Source: Sympetrum striolatum (taxonomy: Eukaryota; Arthropoda; Insecta; Odonata; Libellulidae). From it: a DNA stretch of 64,000 nt. A program made the position numbers and the translations under genes. Below are positions 24,223-36,929 of the stretch, one piece after another; within the stretch, counting starts at the first letter, position 1, and each line of letters begins with the position of its first letter. The notes beneath the pieces were generated by a model. That model saw only the letters and a program-made list of their open reading frames with translations, ran no database searches and was not told the origin of the DNA. The stretch spans positions 23,840,459 through 23,904,458 of the forward strand of contig OX388349.1 in the NCBI GenBank assembly GCA_947579665.1. Direction: 5' to 3'.

Positions 24223-27200
24223 AGAGCAATATTTATTATTATAATAGTTCTTATATTAATGTTCTGAGCGAGAAATATTTCGAAAGTTTTGACTTATTAC
24301 ATGGATATCATGAATAATCTGTGATAAGCGTATATTTTTTATCGGTTATTATTCCGTAGTTAAAGGTAAGTTAGTTCTTTTCCACCAAGTCAATGTTCAC
24401 AATTATCATTGAAATCAAATCTTCATCTGCATGTAGGCTAACACTATCCAGTCACCATTATTAGTAAATTATATCAATTGCTAAAAAATATTTGAACGCT
24501 ACGAATTAAATTATAACTCGTTTAGTCTTTTATAATGCAGGATAATTTTTTCTATGCAAAAACCAGCGTTTACCGTTAAGTGATGGAGATGTAAGAAGAG
24601 AAAAGAACGATTCGAATCCGTAAAGAGAATCGTTACGGGCCTCCAAATTACCCCGGTAACCGTTAAAAATAAATTAATTCATCGATGCAGGGAACATCCT
24701 CTCGTATTAGGGTGGCTCGAGGGGTTCCGAGTCATACATAATTTTCCGCGCGTTATTCGAGGCGGTCGCTCCCCCATTCAATTACAACGCATTATCGGAT
24801 ACGTACGTTTTTAACTCCCCGGCTGTTAAAATTGCGTATCCAACATCGCTTTAGGAGTCGGAACAGTGCATTTTAAACTGAGTTTCGCGAAAACTTGTGT
24901 TGGAGTGAATACACGTAGTTTTATACTATATCTATGGCATTTAAATAATAATTTTATTCGCTAAAATTTGTCCATTGCTGAATGCAAAATATGCCAGAGT
25001 AGCAGACGGATATGTCTATGATTGGCTTACAAAAAATAGTACATATATAAATTCGAGAACAAAATAAGTAGAGAAGTAGAAACATTTGAGTCTCACTGGG
25101 CTCCTGCCTTATCAGTGGGCTCCCTTATTTATGCAACATTTATTTTACATAAGGGCTGTTGATAAAATATATAATAAATAAATATGATAAATGGTATGGT
25201 TTTGCAATTTTCTTGATCTCAAATAGTCTTTTAATTTCATGCATATAGACAGGTATACTATTATATATTTTTGGTATGATAACAGTCAATCTGTTTGCAC
25301 TAAAATACCTTGGAACAACCTAAATGTTTCTTTGTATTATTCCCATTCTATGTTCTTTATTTTTTTACCGTCATTAATTCTTAATCTTTATAATTCTTGT
25401 CAGTTAGTGAGTATATATTTTTGACGCATTATTTAATTTTACTATTTTTAGTGGGCATATTCATTCTCACCTCTATACTGTATAATAAGTAAGCATGGCC
25501 GATAATGAACCGTACCAAAATATGCCATCGTTTAATTAAAATATCTAGGAAGCAACACGATTCAATTCCGGTAGGGATTAGGAAACTGTATTAAAGTAGC
25601 TTCGTAAAATGGTAAACTACATGCACATGAGCGAATCCCTGCTTAAATCTGACGCAACTTTAGGATGCTGTAGTAATCTCATATAAAATCTATGATTTTC
25701 ATCTTAATTGTACTCACTATCGGTACAGTTTCCCCGTTTCAAGTGAGTTCATCTTTCCCTCTTCAAAACGAAGTAGCAGTCGTATCGATGTTAATCGAGT
25801 GTAATCTTGGATTGTTCTCTCCCATTCAAATGGAGGGGTGCTAATGATTTTCATCCGATGTGGTCGGTGCCAGGAACAATCCCCCGCGAGTGCTTAATTC
25901 GTACATATCTAACGGTACTCCACTTTGTAACAAAACCTGTATTATATCCCCTCTTCCGGTTCACCTCTCCCGTGTTACTTCCATGGACAGACGTTTCTCG
26001 CGTAAGTAACCATATCAACAGTTTCGAATTATTTATGAGAATTTCTCTTTCACGCAATTTTGGAGGAAAATTTCTTCCTGGATTCGATGTAGGAAGTGAA
26101 GAAATATCAGATCATGTGCGAGACAATCGAGGAGAATTAAATTGTAATGTAAGGGATGAATAAAGCCAGATAAAGTTTAAGTATTCCTAAATAAACTGGT
26201 ATTATTTGGCTTGGGGTCTTTTTGATCCATTCTAGCTGTAATTATTATGGAATATCATCACGTATAATTTTTAAAATACTATTCAATGATTTCGTATTGG
26301 TTGCGAAATGTACTAGCGTAAATTCATTGCAGATTCAGGGGAATGGAGGAGTAGGTAGCGATAGTCCCTCATGATGATCTTTTAGCAAGAAACTTTTACT
26401 TTGTGAGAAACTTGAATTAAAATCAGCTGTCGAAAAAGCACGCCATTGTTTCCTTCATTTGACATGATGAGTTTCCGCCGCATCTTGCCTGAATCTGTGA
26501 ATTTCATTGTGAAGTACTTTCCTATCTATACATATGCTAATCTGCCGAATTTACTAAAAGTAAATGGCATTTTAAAAGTTAATTGAAGGTCATCGTGAAG
26601 TGAGACTTGGTAATTGCCCCCATAGGAACTTTATGAATCCGCCCTTGGTTTAATCCAAAATTTCATTGCGATATTATGAATCAGTTTGTATGAGCCAGTT
26701 TGATTTGATTTCTGTATTTCAACTGAGCCCTCTTAATGATCCGTAAACTTTTTTCCGGAATTTGTGTTGATTATTCGTCCGGCCAAGTGTTTGAGGGCTT
26801 CATAAGTTGCGTCGCGATGTGTCTTTCTCTTAAAACAGTGAAAAATTATTTTTTTCCGTAGTTTTTGTAAATGTGTTGATATTTGCCAAAATCACAGTTT
26901 AAATTACAACGATGACTTCGTTTTGATTTATTTGTGCATTTTAGATATTATCATTTCTTATATTATAACATAAAAATAGTTTGCATTGCAGAAAACAGAA
27001 AAATGTTCTTTCTCTTACTAGCGTAGTGTTTTGAAGGTATTCGTAGACCGCGTTGTTTCGATCATTCAAACTTGAGGTCTCGATGTTCGAATGGTTGCAT
27101 AAACCTTGACCTCGCATATTACTTACTGGTATGGCCTTTCTAATCAATCTTGCCATTGCTTTTGAAGGTTCTGTCACAGATAGTTCTTCGATCAGTGATT

Positions 27201-28847
27201 CAATTAGAAGCCTAACAACTGGCATATATTTCCTAAAAATTCTTTGTGTATTATTCCTTCATATTTTCATTATAATTTAAGTTGTTTACGATTTACAGAT
27301 ATTAAAATTATTTGGTTGAGGAGGTTTGTGAGGCAGCTCGGGGTAAATGCAGCGAAAAATATTCAATAGATCAGTTATGAACTCATTTTAATTGCTTTAG
27401 CTCTTAAATATACCTACTTTGAGACTGTTATCTCTTAACTTTTTGGCTGTAGGATAGAGAAAAATGTGTAACAAGCATTGTAAGTCTTGTGCATGACTGA
27501 CGATCAACAAGGTTCTAATTGATTTCTAAATGAGTAACAAAATGACATTTATTTCGTGACGAAAAAAAATGATTTTAAAGTAGTTCAGTGGCCAAAATAT
27601 TGTACTAGCATGGATATATGATATGATTCGGGCTCATTGAAGGGGGCTCAATCCCTCTCCAGACCTTTTTCGAAGGTAATAGTAAAGGATTTTAGATTCA
27701 AATCTTTTTTCTAGCTGAACGTTATGCAGAGTTACTTACTATTATCAGACCAGATGCGGTAATGGTTGTAGCTTACAATAAAAATTCTTTTAAGTATCAT
27801 TCGGGTCCTCTCGTCGTCATGATTACTGGACTAGTTTTAGGCTAAATTAGCATTTGGATTTCGTGTAAAACTCACGTAGACGATGAAATCAAACCTTATC
27901 ACTCCCTCCGCTAATTTTAGACAGTCTCTTATCACTTTCATATTATATCTCTAATTGCTCCACACAGGGAGATAATAACTAATAACAGCAATTATTTTTC
28001 CTTACGCCTTCCCTTTATATGTAATTCAGGAAAGCTGATAGTTATTGGCTACCAACTTTTTCATCTTCGTTTACAATAACTGCACTTTTCGTTCCGATTT
28101 CTAATCCGATTTCAGGCGATTAATTTTTTAATCTCTTTACATTTCTCGGTGTTCTCACATCTTTCTTCGTTAGTTCATTATCTCACTCACAACCGTTTCA
28201 GTTACTGATTCATTACTTTTAGTCGACTGTACTTCCGGATTCCAGTTGTTGTTTTAAGCTAAAATCTTCCTATAGGTTTAAGGTGGGCCAATCGATATTC
28301 TAACTTGGCTTTGAGGATGCCTTTTCCTTTCGCCTACTTACTTTGTTCTTTTCTTCGCCTCTTTTTACAGTGTCAGTGGCGTGGGTTGAGAAGTCTGAAT
28401 AATTTTTAAAGATCTTATCTGCGAGTTATTTTCGGAATATTATTCCATAGTAAAACATTTCGAAGAATCATTATTGATAGTTATTCGGTCTCCCAAGTTC
28501 TTTTAAGTAATTAATTCAACTATGCGGGAGTAAGAAGAAGAAATAGGGAGCAAATTGACTACTGTAAACATTATGGCGGTTCATACTTGGAGATGAGATC
28601 TAACACAGTAGTTGGAATTCTTTTCTTTCTAAAAAGCAGTCAGTTAGAAATGCTGATTGGATCATCATCTCTTCCACCATTAGCTATCCATGGTTTTGGA
28701 GAAGAAATGAGGCATACTGAGGAAGATGGGGAGTTAGGCATTATTGAATTACTTCTGCTGACAATGAGCCAGAATTCTGTAGGTGTAGCAAGTCCACGTA
28801 AGACAAGCACAATGTACTTATAAATAAGATTTTTCATGGAATTTAAT
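24223..28847. other. Intronic DNA, no gene recognised
   Basis: About 24600-24870 is CpG-richer and could be regulatory. The frame 25807-26163 (118 codons) and its opposite-strand partner 25851-26057 show no domain. Around 27640-27680 a GGGGGCTCAATCCC phrase recalls the G-rich repeat at 8344. A short stretch near 28690 resembles one near 29236 (about 55 bases), possibly two scraps of one repeat. Confidence 0.3.
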
Positions 28848-29149
28848 TCATTAGTGTTCTACCTTTCGGTAGGTTCTTGCAAAATCAAAAATCCCTATTA
28901 AGTGCCATCTCCTTCATTTCCTTGTAGTTAACCCCATCCCCTATGTCATCCAACATCTTTTGTTCTCCTGTCTTGCCTTCCCCTCTGTTTTATCCCCTGA
29001 AACCTCCCCTCAATTACAACCTTCACCAATCCCTCTCCCCTCAATATTTGACCCACCCATTTCTTCTGACGATGCTTAATCACGTCAATTAAAATTCTCT
29101 CATCCCCAACCACCTCTAACACCTCCGTGTTTGTTTTCCTATCAACCCA
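28848..29149 (-). mobile_element. LINE reverse-transcriptase ORF C-terminus and 3' end, frameshifted
   Basis: On the minus strand from 29149 the frame reads WVDRKTNTEVLEVVGDER, then KHRQKKWVGQILRGEGLVK, then VVIEGRFQGIKQRGRQDRR. This is the familiar C-terminal tail after the reverse transcriptase of non-LTR elements (WIGHILRGEGLL, GKRGRGRPR in relatives). It hits TGA at 28946-28948. The next conserved phrase (LDDIGDGVNYKEMKEMA) is in the neighbouring frame, showing a one-base frameshift. The 3' end ACCGAAAGGTAGAACACTAA matches the scrap at 13403-13475. A dead, 5'-truncated copy. Confidence 0.85.
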
Positions 29150-30333
29150 ATTTACTATTCAATAAGGCTTTGATATTAAGCATCATATAATCATCATATT
29201 TAGCATCATCGTAAGCTATCATATGAGCTTTCAATGGCTTTGGGAAGGAACTGAGGTATATTGGGATAGATAAGGAGTAAGATAATGTGTTGTCACTTTT
29301 ATTGTGTCAGATGGATGAAATATAAAAGTCTATGTAAGACCAAAAAGGATTTTAATGGCAGTCAAAGAAAACATTCCATCTAATTTGTTAGTTACTATTA
29401 ATTAATATATTAAAACTACTTTAACACAATTACACTTATTCCAAATAAGTCAAAATTATAACCCACTTTAAACAAATGCAGCATTACCCTATAGAATCCT
29501 TCACATATAATACTTTTTCGTATTACCTAAAAATTATCTATACTAAATTACATCTACGTAGATCCTTTATATACGATACAGGTTTTTAAGGGTTTCTGGT
29601 ATCAAGAACACTTCCTAGTCGGGATATAGTATCAGGAGCAATTCTAAGCATGCGTCAGTAATATCTGCCTTTGTAGAATCAGTCTACCTTTTATTCAGAT
29701 TCACTATCCGGTTGCTTAAGGTCACCTCACGTTGTTCATTTGCGTGGAAAATCATCGGGCGGAAGTTTATCTCTGCTCTTCCTGTCGTCAACTTCTCGAT
29801 AATCGTTGATTATCTCTCAGCATACGCAACCCCTCGCGTGCACAACATTGTCTCTTAAGCGTTAAGGAGCGCAGGTCTTGTAAAAGGGCACCGATAGTCT
29901 GCAGAGGACAAGTGAGGATATTTTTTCCTCCTCCAAATCTCACCCTCGCGTGTTCTGCCCTTCTTTGTTTTCGGTCATCTGCCCATAAAGTGCTTCCGTT
30001 GCTCCGACAACGAGTTCCCATGGTATTTTTTCGGTGGCTTCGAACGGCATTCCTACCTGCGCTCCGTGATCGCGCTCACTGGTTAGATCGAATTATAACC
30101 GAGATAGATCCGAGCAGAAAATGGTATTGTTAATGATATGAAAATGGTTAGTACCGGATTTGCCTTTGGCACATGTCTTCATTAAAGGAATATTTTAGTC
30201 TTCTATGAAGCTTGGTTCTCGCGAGGTCAAGTGCACGGCCACCAACTCGACTGGCAAGTACGCTCCAGTCGTGCACGACTTGAGTCGTTCACACGAAATT
30301 ACTTCGGTGTCTAAGTGAAGAGTTGCATATGCC
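29150..30333. other. Intronic DNA, partly CpG-richer, no gene recognised
   Basis: About 29160-29215 is rich in ATCATCATA-type sequence, like a retroelement tail. About 29750-30130 is CpG-richer, with opposite frames (29788-30021 minus, 29912-30133 plus) that carry no known motif. Confidence 0.3.
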
Positions 30334-30468
30334 AGCCGTGGTGGCGGAGTGGTTTGTGTGCTAGCGCTTTAACGCTCTAAACTCACGGTCCTGGGTTCGA
30401 ATCCCGGCTAATCGGATGTTTACTGGTGGGGAATGATTGTCTGTGTACATTGTGTTTATTAATAAAGG
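30334..30468 (+). repeat. tRNA-derived SINE, family A, copy 2
   Basis: The head CAGCCGTGGTGGCGGAGTGG and the B box GGTTCGAATCC near 30394-30404 match the copy at 4525. The body (ATCGGATGTTTACTGGTGGG and GAATGATTGT) also matches, followed by an AATAAAGG tail. Not a functional tRNA: there is no paired acceptor stem. Confidence 0.75.
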
Positions 30469-30739
30469 AAAAAGGCAAAAAAAATAATTAATGAAAAAGG
30501 AGTTAATTAGAAGAACGGTCTTCAAAGGCTGAAATTCGCCCTTAAGAAAATACGGTATTATTACCTATTGTATGCTGGTGTTATGGGAGGGAATATAGAT
30601 CTTTTGCGAAATTTTGTCAATTTATTTAAATTTTTGTCTCAGAAGACTACTGGTTGGAGTAAATTTCAATTGTCTTTGTAATTTCATCGTAATTCACATT
30701 ATAAAGCGACAATTCACCCTTGCATCCGCTTTCGCAAGC

Positions 30740-30912
30740 TACTTGACTGACTGGTCGTGCACACTCTAACCTGGCGGAGAGTACACGACTCGCTCTGGAA
30801 GGAGTTGAGCACGACTGGCGGTAACACGACCGCTGGTCCTCTCTTGGTCGACACGACTAATGTGGTCGTTAATCGAGTACATGGCCATTTGGTCGTTGAA
30901 CATGTACTTGAC
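30740..30912. repeat. Cluster of CACGAC/GTCGTG motifs
   Basis: The motif CACGAC or GTCGTG occurs at least five times (near 30754, 30784, 30810, 30825, 30852), with GGTCGTT at about 30862 and 30890. A similar stretch with GTCGTGCACGACTTGAGTCG sits at about 30269-30288, on the other side of the SINE. It may be a diverged repeat array or a site cluster split by insertion. Confidence 0.35.
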
Positions 30913-30931
30913 CACGTATATTCTTCTATGT

Positions 30932-31201
30932 CAGCGGTCACCAACCATTCGGACCTTACAGACCACTGAACTCACTATTTTGTGCCCTGAGGACCACTAA
31001 TATGAAGCTGTAAGTTGCCTAAAAATTACTAACGTATGTAAAATGAATTTGCTATCATAATACAATTGTTGTCTGTCGTATACCCCATCATGGTTACACG
31101 ATGATGATTCAGAATGTAATGAAAAGGTATAATAGACATGAATTAAAAAAGAATGAATTTCTTCCTTCGGAGGTCTGCAGACTTCCTGTTGGCGACCGTT
31201 G
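30932..31201. mobile_element. Non-autonomous hAT-like element, degraded target duplication
   Basis: The left end is CAGCGGTCACCAACC and the right end on the opposite strand is CAACGGTCGCCAAC. Both are followed by a GGACC or AGACC phrase, the common hAT end pattern. The flanking 8-mers TTCTATGT (30924-30931) and ATCTATCC (31202-31209) agree at five positions. That fits an old 8-bp duplication but does not prove it. 270 bp, no transposase. Confidence 0.6.
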
Positions 31202-32852
31202 ATCTATCCAGTTATTCTCTTATGCGGAATGTGTTGGAAATTGCTCCTTACTCCAACAATTAAAATACATTTCTGTTTATACTATTAGTATCGTAAACAA
31301 AAAAATTTAACATTATTATTCCGTTCCTTCATCTCCGCAAGTAGTATTTGTAACTTTTTCTTAAATTTTTATAGCTAGCTTCCTCTTAGAGCTAGGTAAT
31401 CACTCTCTACAGTTCAATGCCTATTTCCTTTCGCTCCCAATTTCACTCAAGTTGATTCATGTGGACAGGGATGTAAGCTTTATAGCACAAGATTTTCGTT
31501 TGATAAGAGAAAGATTCATTTACTTAATGCTACCCCTATTGATGCTCTATTTGCATGCAGTCATCGAGGCAGGTTCTTAATTTGCATTAATTAACGTAAC
31601 TAGATGGTTCACTCACAGCAGCCGAGAATTGGACGATCCATTTCGATCTATCGAGACGAGGATTGAATGCCTTTCGAGACTACTAAAGAAGAGTTCAATT
31701 TAAAGCGAGTAAATCGAAGAGGAGGTGCTGAGGAAACTTCTAACGATCTAGATAAAATACTCCATCTAATGGAGAGTAGAAAATCTATTTCCTTTCGCAT
31801 AGTTAATTTCGGGAAAACTTTGATTTAGCCGTTATAGGTTGATGCTCATCGAGGTATCGAAGATGAATGTATCGATATTATTTTTTGATCATATCGATGA
31901 ATTATGTCATTAAGTTTATATTTAACGACGTAAATAATGCAATTATTTAAAGATAGTTAGGCGCCATAAATAAATTGTTCCGCTCTTATTGAAATGTCGA
32001 CGTTTGATATCGATAAATCGAATATCTAATATCGAGGGATCTAGCAACTGCTGCACAATTTCATTTTCGCCATCAAAGATATTAATGTAAGTATTTGGGA
32101 TGATAGAAGTTGCAACGTGCCATAATATAGTATTAAACTCTCCTCCGAAAGCTGAGGAATCGATTTTTTTAAATCACGTTTTGGAAGTTTGCGTAAAGGT
32201 CCCTTTGAGATGTAGGAGTAATCAGTTGATACTCTTAGAGGAACTTTCAGGAGTTGCAATTTAATCTAGTGAGTTCTCAAGGTTCTCAATTGATATTTCC
32301 TAGAAGCATCGAAGTTGAATCTAATCGCCTTCTAGTACTCCAAGTAAATTTTTCGGGCACTTAATTTTTATTATTCGAGTTAGAGAACATGGTTTACTTC
32401 ACTTCGTACTATCGAAGAATCATTTACGTCTTGATATCAATTTTGGCATGGATGTAAGTTCCGAATATTTATTTTGTATTTGCGATGTCAAGATATCGCT
32501 TCTATTCCTCTATATTTCTTTAAGAACTGAAAAATGTATTTATAGTGTCGAACAATCATTCAAATAAACGTTATCATTCCACCGTTAAATCTTAACATTT
32601 TGAAATAAATCATCAAACTGGCCAAAAATTAATATGAATTTAGAACGCTATTTTCAATATCTCTAAATGCAATAACAGCTAACAGCCGTTAAATTTAGAA
32701 ATAATTGCATTAAAAATCATCAAATCGACCACAAATTAATATCGATCTACAATATTATTTTTCATAACTCGAAACAATCAACCAATTTACTGTTCAACTT
32801 AAATCTACATCGAAGAAAATAGTTTTCAATCCTCGATTACCTAGAGTAAATT
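31202..32852. other. Intronic DNA, nothing recognised
   Basis: AT-rich, with many ATCGAT-type words around 31620-32050. No coding or repeat call. Confidence 0.35.
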
Positions 32853-33301
32853 ATCTAGATCAGGGTTTCCCAACGCGGTAACGTTTCAGGTATTGCGCGT
32901 GGGTGATACGATTGTTTAAAATTGTATTGTTTTAGACCTATGAGTAATAAATTAAACTAATTTACAATAATCTTTTTATGGTTTCCTTTATTATAAAAAT
33001 GTTGATATGCGTGTATCTCTATATATTTTTAAATCAAAATTAGCAAGAAAAATTAAATAAAATACTATGTATATTTATTGTTGTATTGATAAAAGGTTGA
33101 AGAAAACGAAATAAAAGTGCATAATTTATTAAATATGAAGTTTTCTCAGTAAGTTAATTAAAATAAAACAAATACCATTGGGCATTTTTCCGACAGTAAA
33201 TATAGATTTCTAAAGATACATAGGACTGTTGGTACGCCACAATTTTTAAACTTTTAAGGTGGTACGCAGTTGCTAAAAGGTTGGGAACCACTGATCTAGA
33301 T
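32853..33301. mobile_element. Non-autonomous hAT element with perfect 8-bp target duplication
   Basis: The element runs 32861-33293 (433 bp). The left end is CAGGGTTTCCCAACG and the right end on the opposite strand is CAGTGGTTCCCAACC, the classic hAT terminal pattern. It is bounded on both sides by ATCTAGAT (32853-32860 and 33294-33301), exactly the 8-bp target duplication hAT transposases make. No transposase coding remains. Survival of an unchanged duplication suggests a fairly recent insertion, although this duplication is itself a palindrome. Confidence 0.9.
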
Positions 33302-34721
33302 CATTTGAAGTCTCCCCAGTACCAGGTACCGTAACTACAGTGATTCTGCTGTATCAATCGTTCATCTCACTTCTACTCATTGCACAATTTATATCGGTTG
33401 ATTGACGTATGCATCTGTTGCAATTCGAGTATCGGTACTCATTCGACTAAGTTTAATCGCACCTACTCCACGTTTATTTCGAGTAGCGGAGTCTGCGGCG
33501 AGATCTTCGGCTGTAATCCCCGCAGACGTTTGGGATCCCTAATTACCAGCATCACTTGTTGCTCCCCAGTAAGAAACGGGCTCCAGTGTGTTATGAGTTA
33601 TATTCGGTTAATTCGAGCGATATATTCTTTTTTGCGGATAAATCCGACCGCGGCCCGTGTTCCTCCGGAGTAGAACTTGTTGCTATGCGTTGTTAAACCG
33701 CCGAACCTTTTCCCCTCCGGACACCTGCGTGTGGGAACCTGCCGCCAACTTCCGCCGTTGCACCTTCTTTTGTCCTTTCGTTTTCGTTTCCTCGTGACGT
33801 CAGTTTCCTCTACGTTTTCGCTCCCACACCTCAAACCTGTTATATCTTATTCCGATCTGTCCTCTCCTTTCTCCGGGCTTTGCTCCTCCACTTCCTCCGC
33901 CGCTCTTCTATCGCCCACCGGAGTTTCCCCCGCCTCTTGGCGATCATTCTGTTCCATTTTTGGGCGATCCCACTGTTCTGACGGAAATCCCTATTTTTCC
34001 AGTTTTTGAAGAATAGCTGAGGTAGGAAAGTATTTTACATCTGAAGGATCCTTGATCCATCAAGACCATCAGCTATGAGATCGCGCTTGGGTGGCATGTT
34101 TCCTACATGCAAATAGTTCAACTTCGATATTTCATTATGGAAAACGAATTCAATAATGTGTCATCTTCTTTGAGCAATGACTGGCTTATTTCATTACTTT
34201 TTTATTTTCTGTGTGCAATATTTTGTTACCTATTGTAATGTAGATTTTCTTTTGATAATAAACCTTTATGTTTATAACCGGAGCACCTCCTGATGAGCCT
34301 ACATTGACTCAGGGGAACTTGACGGACATTTTCGCAGTCATAATGCATATTATTGCCAAAGTTATAACTAGTAGGAAATGTTACGTATAAATTTTGAATA
34401 TCTAGTAAATGTTCATACAGCCATGAAAAAATCGCTAAGTGAACCGAGTTAGAATATTTAAATTTCTTCGATGTTATAACCGATTCGGGAAGGCGTAACT
34501 TTGAGGAAAGTCATAGAATAAAAATATGGCAACTTCGTAATTTCCAAATTAAATAATTCCATATTATTTATAAATAAATACATGAATAAATAAATTAAGA
34601 TTATGTATACTTATAAATATGAATGAAATAATAATAATTAATTTTCTCGATGAATGTTTAGTGTGTTAATTACGAAGTAGCCTTATTTACATGTATAATG
34701 TTTTATTGATATTGTTGATTT
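33302..34721. other. Intronic DNA with a pyrimidine- and CpG-rich patch
   Basis: About 33480-33990 is C/T-rich with many CpGs and overlapping chance frames (33598-33834 minus, 33677-34009 plus). It is a candidate regulatory patch. About 34200-34290 looks like a retroelement 3' end (TTGTAATGTAG then AATAAACC), weakly supported. Confidence 0.3.
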
Positions 34722-34841
34722 AAAAGTGCTTCGACATCTTCAGTCATTTTGTATATGGGCTCTCACCGGGAATTGAACCCGGTACCACTTTCGCCAGGGC
34801 CAAACCCGCTGCCCACTTGGCTATCCAGTAGGCCTTGATTT
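34715..34841 (-). repeat. tRNA-derived SINE, family B, 7-bp target duplication
   Basis: On the minus strand the A box TAGCCAAGTGGG and B box GGTTCAATTCC are both good pol III matches. They are followed by the family B body (GAGAGCCCATATACAAAATG and TCGAAGCACTT). It is flanked by TTGATTT at 34715-34721 and 34835-34841. Confidence 0.75.
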
Positions 34842-35369
34842 CCACATTTAGTTTACGTAATGATTCTGCATCCTCGTATTTGATGAGACCTTCCGTAAAT
34901 CTACCTCAATTATTTTCATTTAGTTATAATTCATATAGTTTGTTGATTTCAAGAATTACTATTCTGGCTTTTAAAGCATTTTAGTTACTCTTTCTAAAGT
35001 ATTTGCCTTCACCAAATCTGTACCAAGTCTTGTTCTGCATTTTCTCCTTTCCTTTCCTCGCATACATCCTTTGCTTAGGACGTATTCATCTTTTCATATG
35101 TTTCCATTTACTACGCATTGTCAGACTCCCTATTCAGGATTCTGTTCGCATTCAGTTGGTGTTTTCTCGCTCTTTCTCTACCTGTCTGCTGTGTGCCAAT
35201 TTTATCTTTTCAATCCATTGGTTCCATTTACACATTCCAGCGTAAAATTCTCACACGTTACTGACATACCTTTTCTCCTAACCACCCGGAAAATCGTGTT
35301 TTATAAAGAGTATAGAATAGGCTAAGCTGGCGTGTATACACTTCCTAATTCTACGTACAAATACTATGG

Positions 35370-35490
35370 GGCTGTGGTACTAGTTACCGCGACAGCTTAC
35401 GTAATTTGCCATACATGGGCTCCCACAGGGATTCGAACCCGGGACGTCTTCTACCGAAGTTGAACAAGCTACCCACCTGGCTATCACAGA
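35370..35490 (-). repeat. tRNA-derived SINE, family B, copy 3
   Basis: On the minus strand it reads GATAGCCAGGTGGGTAGC (A box), then GGGTTCGAATCCC (B box), then GGGAGCCCATGTATGGCAAA and TAAGCTGTCGCGG. This is the same order as the copies at 34722 and 48586. No clear target duplication. The 3' end has drifted. Confidence 0.75.
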
Positions 35491-36891
35491 GTATTACATA
35501 GGAATTCATATTCAAATATTTAAGGCATGCTTCAAAGGATGGATAGGATTTTTGTTTGCTACATGCCTGGCATTTACCCAATTGAGGATGGAGTCACTAC
35601 GGAAAACCTTCCATAGGAATTTCTGATTGTTTGCGAGTGGAAAACATTTCAATTCCGTATATATTATAGTATCATCATGTATGGAAGTCAAAGATGTGTC
35701 TGACTTTACCTTAACTTATCAAAATATTCACGAGCTTTGTCCATTACACATACATACATAAAGGACTTATTTGGCAAATATTGAGACTATGAAGTCAAAT
35801 TTTCCATTTCACGTATACAAAAAAATATATAGAAGAATACAGATTTATGCAATGTCGAAATCAGAATGATGAGTGGTATTGAAAAACAATGATAATAAAT
35901 ATCAAAATTATAAATTATAAAAATACAAATGATCATGAGGGAATACTTCCGAACTCTCCAGTTATTTTGAAGTTATTTTAATTTTTCATTATTTTTAATT
36001 TACCATTAAAGTTATTGTTTGAAATTTATTACGTAAAACTACTTACTGAAATTATTTATCATAAAACCGCCAGAGTAAGGATCCGCGCATAAATTTTCAC
36101 GTCGTTAAAAAATAAGTTTGAATGCTCCCATATCCAGCATCCAATGAAAGAGATTAGCAGATAGATAAAAATTAGAGAAATTTCGCGAGAACGTTTTCTC
36201 ATAGTGTATATTCAAGATTACGCGTCCGCTTTGTTGCCTTGACCAGACAGATAAGAGATTGGAGGAAGAATCTTTTCAAAACTTCATTTTCCAAGAACAT
36301 TATGCGACGGGATTGGAAGCAAGTAGGTCAGGCGAATGGAGCAGCGCTGCAGCGAAGATCGGATAAATTCTGTGATTAAATGTCAGCTTCTTTGTTAGTA
36401 TACATGTATATCGCTAATTTAAGCAGGTTTTTACTGAAGCTGCAGTATTTAAATCCTTTTGATTGCAGGATTAGGTAATGTATGTATATCTTCTACAACA
36501 TGAAGCCTACTTAAATCTTCTCGTTCTTAATTGTCGATCTAAATTTCTGTATCACAGTTTGAGAATTGTACAAACATGCAGCAAGGTTGGTGGGTTAAAT
36601 AATGATTTTTTTTAAAATCTCGGATGAGATAACAGATGTTTCCGTCAAAATGCAATATTCTATTCCGTATTCTATTGGTAAGGAAATTTATTGATCCTAT
36701 AGGCATATCAATATTAAAATTTTAGTGATCTCTGTTTATTATTTTCTATGAGAAAAGAACAATTTCATCTTATAAAGGCCAATCTTCAGTTTGTTCATTG
36801 AAAGGTGAAATTTCTATTTACTGCAAGTGACATCAGTGATACTGTTTTAGGTAAATTGGTACTGGGTATTAAAATAATCATAAATATTAAT
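35491..36891. other. Intronic DNA, nothing recognised
   Basis: AT-rich. No coding frame or repeat identified. Confidence 0.4.
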
Positions 36892-36929
36892 AGTGAAAGA
36901 AGAATATTAATTAATATTCTTCTTTCACT
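36892..36929. repeat. Perfect 38-bp palindrome
   Basis: AGTGAAAGAAGAATATTAA is followed directly by its exact reverse complement, with no spacer. Perfect zero-loop palindromes of this length are rare by chance. It may be the joined arms of a fold-back or a repair product. Confidence 0.85.

Noticed and set aside
28374..28400. CAGTGGCGTGGG as a third end of the 8344 repeat
   Set aside because: The match is too short and no G-rich continuation or partner end follows.
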